NCBI GenBank assembly: GCA_017991275.1
Contig: JAGNMH010000171.1
Location: 1 to 8,910, forward strand
DNA: 8,910 bases
Source: Acidobacteriota bacterium
GTDB taxonomy: Bacteria; Acidobacteriota; Blastocatellia; RBC074
Direction: 5' to 3'
The position numbers and the translations under genes were made by a program. The first letter of the stretch is position 1. Each line of letters begins with the position of its first letter. Below, piece after piece: positions 5,856-8,910 of the stretch. The notes beneath the pieces are model-generated. The model did not search any database. It worked only from the letters and a program-made list of their open reading frames with translations, and was not told where the DNA came from.

Positions 5856-7418
5856 CTAACGGTCTTCAGCCTTTGCTTCGACTGCACGTAATTTTGCCAG
5901 GCAGTCTTCCAGCATTGCGCTTGCACCTTCCAAGCCAGCCAGCTTGACGCGCAAGCCGCTGATTTCGACTTCGAGATTGTTGACTGTTGCTTGGTGCTGT
6001 TCTTCCAGCTTTGCCAAACGAGCTTCGGCGGCTTCAGCGCGAGCGCCTGCCGGTTCAAGCTCGGCGACTAACGACTCGAAGTGTTTGGTTTCCGATTCTT
6101 TTTCACTGATGGCGGATTGCAACCGCGCTTCCAGTTCGATCAGACGAGCGTCGCGGGCGAAAAGCTGCGCGTGCAGCGGTTCCAATTCGGCAATTCGCGC
6201 TTGCAACCGGGCAATCTCTTCGTCTCTGTGGCCAATCTCTTCAACCTGTTCGGCCTGCAATTCCTGCGCTTTCGCTTCGGCGGCAATTGCTGCTGGCGGG
6301 GTACTAGTTGGCGCCGATTCCTTTAGTTCTGTTTCCAATTGCAAAAGGCGGGTTTGCAATCGAGCAATCTCTTCATCTTTTTCGCCGTCGGTTTCAGCAA
6401 CCGCAAGCTGCTGACTTGTTTCCAGTTTTTCTGCCAATTCTTCTTCCAGTCGGCGCAGCTTCAAATCGCGCTCAGCCAGTTGAGCAGTCAGCGGCTCAAG
6501 CTCTTTGATGCGAAGCTGCAACAACGAAATCGCCGCGTCCTTGTCACGCAGCACAGAGTTCTGATCTGTTTCAGCCGTTTCAACCTGGCCGACTTGCAAT
6601 TGAAGTTCAGCAATAAGCGAATCTTTTTCGCCGTGCATAAAATCATGGCGCTCAGCCAGTTCGCTGAGTTCGGAAATGCGTTGCGATTGAGCAGTCGCGG
6701 CGTGTTCAAGTTCAACGACTTTGTCTTTCAGCCCAGCGATTTCGTCGTTTTTGCTTTCAACTGAACCAGCAACTTTAGCCAGAGCTTCGTCTTTGGCCTT
6801 TTCGGATTCGGCAAGTTTTGCGTCCATTTGGCGCAGCCGCAAATCTCTGTCGGTAATTTGTAACTTTAGCGGCGCAAGCTCTTTAACTCGCTCTAGCAAT
6901 TTGGCGACGTCGCTGTTTTGACTGAGCACGGTTTTCCTGAGCGATTCGATTTCGGCAACCATCGCGGGGTTTGGCGGTATTGGCCTTTCCTTGAGTGCTT
7001 TAACTTCAGCCTCGGCTTCAGTCAGTCTTGAACTCAACGATTTGGCTTCGACTTCGGCTGCCACCAGCTTTGCGCGCAAAGATTCGAGTTCTGATTTCAG
7101 GGCTTCAGCGCGTGAATTTGAGGCATTCAAACCGGATTCGGCTGCGAACTTTTCATTGGCGGCCGATTCCAGCGCGCTTTCCAGTTCAGCGATTTTGGCA
7201 TCGCGCGTTTTGATTTGTTCAGTGGATTTTTCGTTCTGGCTTTTCAGCAAATCCAGGGCTTCGTGCTGAACATACAACTCGCCTTTTGCAACCTCGAGTT
7301 CACTTTCCAACTCCCGCACCCGATTATTGGGTGGCTCAGTTTTACGAGAGAACAACGCTCCGACAAAGGCGCTGGACAACAAGGTCACAGCCGCCCCAAA
7401 CATATTTGCTGAATTCAT
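5856..7418 (-). CDS. Membrane-anchored long coiled-coil protein of unknown function
   Basis: A 520-residue protein I do not recognise as a named family. Residues about 5-24 form one hydrophobic segment (MFGAAVTLLSSAFVGALF) followed by RK. There is no good signal-peptidase site, so it is more likely an anchor, and the positive-inside rule would put the rest in the cytoplasm. Residues 33-518 are Glu/Lys/Ala/Leu-rich heptads predicted to be coiled coil, interrupted by Pro-containing breaks near 146-151 (RPIPPNP) and 370-375 (PTSTPP). A module of about 36 residues, with core [IV]xELxPLxxQ[LI]xxRDxxLxxL, recurs at about 168-203, 294-329 and 399-434. AAAGGGG lies 8 nt before the ATG. It is followed after 13 bp by the TPR gene. 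Similarity to SMC, myosin-tail or kinesin-like proteins would be compositional only. A structural or scaffolding role is inference. Confidence 0.85.
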   Translation of the reverse strand: MNSANMFGAAVTLLSSAFVGALFSRKTEPPNNRVRELESELEVAKGELYVQHEALDLLKSQNEKSTEQIKTRDAKIAELESALESAANEKFAAESGLNASNSRAEALKSELESLRAKLVAAEVEAKSLSSRLTEAEAEVKALKERPIPPNPAMVAEIESLRKTVLSQNSDVAKLLERVKELAPLKLQITDRDLRLRQMDAKLAESEKAKDEALAKVAGSVESKNDEIAGLKDKVVELEHAATAQSQRISELSELAERHDFMHGEKDSLIAELQLQVGQVETAETDQNSVLRDKDAAISLLQLRIKELEPLTAQLAERDLKLRRLEEELAEKLETSQQLAVAETDGEKDEEIARLQTRLLQLETELKESAPTSTPPAAIAAEAKAQELQAEQVEEIGHRDEEIARLQARIAELEPLHAQLFARDARLIELEARLQSAISEKESETKHFESLVAELEPAGARAEAAEARLAKLEEQHQATVNNLEVEISGLRVKLAGLEGASAMLEDCLAKLRAVEAKAEDR

Positions 7419-7426
7419 TTAGCTAG

Positions 7427-7433
7427 CCCCTTT
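7427..7433 (-). promoter_or_regulatory. Ribosome binding site of the coiled-coil gene
   Basis: On the minus strand AAAGGGG ends 8 nt before the ATG at 7416-7418. It supports this start, which leaves the N-terminal hydrophobic segment at the very beginning of the protein. Confidence 0.6.
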
Positions 7434-7454
7434 GTTGATCAACTTGATTTAGTC

Positions 7455-7479
7455 AGGCTTGGGCTTTTCCCCAATGCCT
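7455..7479. other. Intergenic hairpin between the DUF6526 and coiled-coil genes
   Basis: AGGC-TTGGG (7455-7463) pairs with CCCAA-GCCT (7470-7479), with a 6-nt loop and one bulged T at 7475, giving 9 base pairs. It lies within the 90-bp gap 7419-7508, about 30 bp past the DUF6526 stop on the minus strand. No T-run follows on either strand, so it is not a standard intrinsic terminator. It could be an attenuating or mRNA-stabilising hairpin. Confidence 0.4.
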
Positions 7480-7508
7480 GCATTCGCCATGCAATCTATG
7501 TCCACAGT

Positions 7509-7946
7509 CTATACGCGATGGTAATCGCCGCGCCAGTTTTTGATGGCTTCTTTCAAATCTTTTGGCTTGGCGAACCCGCCGTCAACAGCGCGTTGAGCCA
7601 GTTCCGGTAACTCATGGTCAGAGGCAAAACGCATCGCCACAATGAAACCAACCGGCAATGCGCCGGCTCTGGCCGCCAAATCGGCTGGCAACAATCGCTG
7701 ATAACGAAGCTGTTCTTCCAGCCGAATTACACGATCTTGAGCCTTTAATGGATTGACGCGCACCAGGAACAGCATCAACAGCAACCCGAAAGACAGCAGC
7801 AATTGTTCGGCGTGTTCAAAAGTCAGTTCCTGCGTAATTCGCCAAATGCACCAGGCGAAATGGATGAGAAGAATGGGAAAAAGAACAAAGTGATAGGGAG
7901 TGTGCCAGCGAGTGTGGCTGGAAAAACTTTGGGTGGTTTCGGGCAT
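7509..7946 (-). CDS. DUF6526-type small membrane protein
   Basis: A 145-residue protein with two predicted membrane helices, about 19-37 (HFVLFPILLIHFAWCIWRI) and 46-64 (AEQLLLSFGLLLMLFLVRV). A conserved cytoplasmic-looking C-terminal half follows: LKAQDRVIRLEEQLR (68-81), LLPADLAAR (85-93), AMRFASDHELPELAQRAV (104-121) and IKNWRGDYHRV to the end. This combination is the pattern I associate with DUF6526, a family of unknown function seen in acidobacteria and Bacteroidetes; the name is from memory, not a search. The RIKNW-like tail and the QDRVIRLEE motif are the most likely functional parts. GGAGA lies 9 nt upstream of the start. It may be co-transcribed with the ABC exporter gene upstream, through a REP-like element, and with the coiled-coil gene 90 bp downstream. 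Confidence 0.8.
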   Translation of the reverse strand: MPETTQSFSSHTRWHTPYHFVLFPILLIHFAWCIWRITQELTFEHAEQLLLSFGLLLMLFLVRVNPLKAQDRVIRLEEQLRYQRLLPADLAARAGALPVGFIVAMRFASDHELPELAQRAVDGGFAKPKDLKEAIKNWRGDYHRV

Positions 7947-7955
7947 TGGGTTTTT

Positions 7956-7960
7956 CTCCG
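7956..7960 (-). promoter_or_regulatory. Ribosome binding site of the DUF6526 gene
   Basis: CGGAG on the minus strand, ending 9 nt before the ATG at 7944-7946. It is the best Shine-Dalgarno match in this gap and agrees with the family's usual N-terminus, just ahead of the first helix. Confidence 0.6.
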
Positions 7961-7971
7961 TTGGAAAGTTC

Positions 7972-8034
7972 GTAGTCCCGCCTTCAGGCGGAATGGATTG
8001 ACCGCCGAGACCTTCCGCCTGAAGGCGGGACTAC
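7972..8034. repeat. Paired REP-like palindromic element B (22-bp inverted repeat, 19-bp spacer)
   Basis: Positions 7972-7993 and 8013-8034 are perfect reverse complements over 22 bp. Each arm opens with GTAG (7972-7975; mirrored at 8031-8034) followed by a hairpin CCGCCT, loop TC, AGGCGG (7978-7991). GTAG plus a palindrome is the classic REP signature recognised by REP-associated tyrosine transposases. The element lies 7 bp after the ABC exporter stop and upstream of the DUF6526 ribosome binding site, so it would be within any joint transcript and may shield the 3' end of the ABC part. Sequence differs from element A, but the plan is the same. Confidence 0.82.
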
Positions 8035-8041
8035 ATGCTTT

Positions 8042-8910
8042 TTAAAGCGACGGTCTTTGTGACGCTGCTCTTTCGATTTCTACTTTGGGCAGGTCAGGCG
8101 TGAAGTCTTCACCTGGGTTGATAAACTGGTCGCGTTCAAATTTATACTGCTTGTCGTAAAGCTGTTTGTACCGGCCATCGTGTGCAATCAGTTCGTCGTG
8201 CGATCCACGTTCGACAATTTCTCCGGCTTCCAAAACCAGAATCTGGTCGGCGCTACGGATGGTTGACAGGCGATGAGCGATGACAAAAGTCGTACGGCCT
8301 TGGCGCAAAGTGCGCAAACCTTCCTGAATCATCGCTTCGCTTTCGCTGTCCAAGCTTGAAGTCGCTTCGTCCAGAATCAGAATTTTCGGGTCAGCCAACA
8401 AAGCGCGAGCAATGGCTATGCGTTGACGCTGACCGCCGGAAAGTTTGACACCGCGTTCTCCGACGATTGTTTCAAAACCTTTTTCGAAGCCGTTGATGAA
8501 TTCTTCGCAATGCGCGATGCGGGCGGCTTCTTCGATTTGGGCGCGAGTCGCGTGAGGCTTCGAAAAGCTGATGTTGTCGGCAATGGTGCCGTCGAACAAG
8601 AAATTGTCCTGCAAAACTACGCCCAGGTAACGGCGGTAATCTCGCAGTTTCAGGCTGGTCAATTCGCGTCCGTCAACCTTGATCCGGCCTGACAGCGGGT
8701 GATTGAAGTTCATAACCAGACTGATCAATGTGCTTTTGCCGGAGCCACTGGAACCAACCAAGGCCGTAGTCGAACCGGCGGGCGCTGTGAACGGGACATT
8801 TTTCAAAACCAGCGCACCCTTGTCGTATTCAAAACTAACATCATCGAATTCGACTTCTCCGCGTAAACTGCCCAGCGATTCACGCTGCGAATCTTCATCA
8901 TCCTCTGTTT
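8042..8910 (-). CDS. ABC exporter (MsbA/LmrA-type), nucleotide-binding domain only; N-terminal part beyond window
   Basis: The frame stays open to the right edge (…GEVEFDDVSFEYDKGALVLKNV…), so the start and the membrane domain lie outside; about 288 residues are visible. Counted from the Leu codon at 8804-8806: Walker A GSSGSGKS (18-25), Q-loop Gln66 (VVLQDNFLFDGTIADNI), signature LSGGQRQRIAIARA (from 122), Walker B ILILDE with Glu147, D-loop SSLDSES (150-156) and switch His178 (IAHRLST). All catalytic residues are present. LSGGQRQR, ERGVKLSGG and the C-terminal FERDQF tail are typical of fused exporters with six helices plus an NBD, which move lipids, peptides or drugs outward as dimers. Substrate cannot be read from the NBD. 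A 28-residue Pro/Glu-rich tail follows the last NBD helix. The stop lies 7 bp before REP-like element B. Confidence 0.93.
   Translation of the reverse strand, partial: TEDDEDSQRESLGSLRGEVEFDDVSFEYDKGALVLKNVPFTAPAGSTTALVGSSGSGKSTLISLVMNFNHPLSGRIKVDGRELTSLKLRDYRRYLGVVLQDNFLFDGTIADNISFSKPHATRAQIEEAARIAHCEEFINGFEKGFETIVGERGVKLSGGQRQRIAIARALLADPKILILDEATSSLDSESEAMIQEGLRTLRQGRTTFVIAHRLSTIRSADQILVLEAGEIVERGSHDELIAHDGRYKQLYDKQYKFERDQFINPGEDFTPDLPKVEIERAASQRPSL

Noticed and set aside
5843..6058. A 72-residue N-terminal extension of the TPR protein, overlapping the coiled-coil gene
   Set aside because: It is a +1/-1 shadow of the coiled-coil coding sequence, rich in Trp/Lys/Gln without pattern. The internal Met at 5842 gives a clean signal peptide and normal 13-bp gene spacing.
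5944..6764. Plus-strand Ser/Phe-rich open frames opposite the coiled-coil gene
   Set aside because: Composition is the mirror of Glu/Lys/Ala codons on the minus strand; no start signals or domains are visible.
7434..7443. Perfect 10-bp palindrome GTTGATCAAC just upstream of the coiled-coil ribosome binding site, considered as an operator
   Set aside because: Palindromes of this length are expected several times by chance in a window of this size, and no regulator or second copy is nearby.
8804..8806. TTG as the start of the ABC exporter gene
   Set aside because: The frame continues upstream with conserved NBD sequence (VEFDDVSFEY) to the window edge, so this Leu is internal.

Overview
The window reads as chromosomal DNA from a free-living Gram-negative-type bacterium of roughly 50-55% G+C. 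The mix of an ASPIC/UnbV (CRTAC1) protein, a DUF6526-type membrane protein, a Tat-exported sugar-isomerase-like TIM barrel, a long secreted TPR protein and abundant intergenic palindromes suggests an acidobacterium, perhaps Blastocatellia-like. This placement is inference from gene style; there is no rRNA or marker gene here. There are eight genes and no tRNA, rRNA, CRISPR array or transposase. Two genes are cut by the window edges.

Layout. Positions 2-1402 (+) hold the C-terminal part of a FG-GAP/VCBS plus ASPIC/UnbV protein. It converges on a LolD/YbbA-type ABC ATPase (1543-2220, -), and a paired REP-like palindrome (1408-1513) fills the gap between them. A 134-bp divergent intergenic region made largely of two inverted arrays of 7-bp repeats separates the ATPase from a TesA-like SGNH esterase (2355-3071, +). 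The esterase converges, with only 17 bp between stops, on a Tat-signal TIM-barrel protein (3089-4027, -), whose leader carries four copies of another 7-bp repeat.

From 4136 to the right edge every gene is on the minus strand. In transcription order they are an ABC exporter nucleotide-binding domain (8042-8910, N-terminal part outside the window), a two-helix DUF6526-type protein (7509-7946), a 520-residue membrane-anchored coiled-coil protein (5856-7418) and a 568-residue secreted protein with 15 tandem TPRs (4136-5842). The coiled-coil and TPR genes are 13 bp apart and are the only pair with clear operon spacing. A second REP-like pair (7972-8034) lies between the ABC and DUF6526 genes.

How the genes work together. 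The ATPase/esterase pair recalls the divergent ybbA-ybbP / tesA locus of proteobacteria, but no permease gene follows the ATPase. The coiled-coil/TPR pair looks like an envelope-associated scaffold module of unknown function. The most unusual content is intergenic: two REP-like pairs of different sequence but the same architecture (G[T/G]AG tetranucleotide, hairpin with a 2-nt loop, inverted pairing), and heptanucleotide repeat arrays at two loci. I see no convincing new defence or metabolic system.
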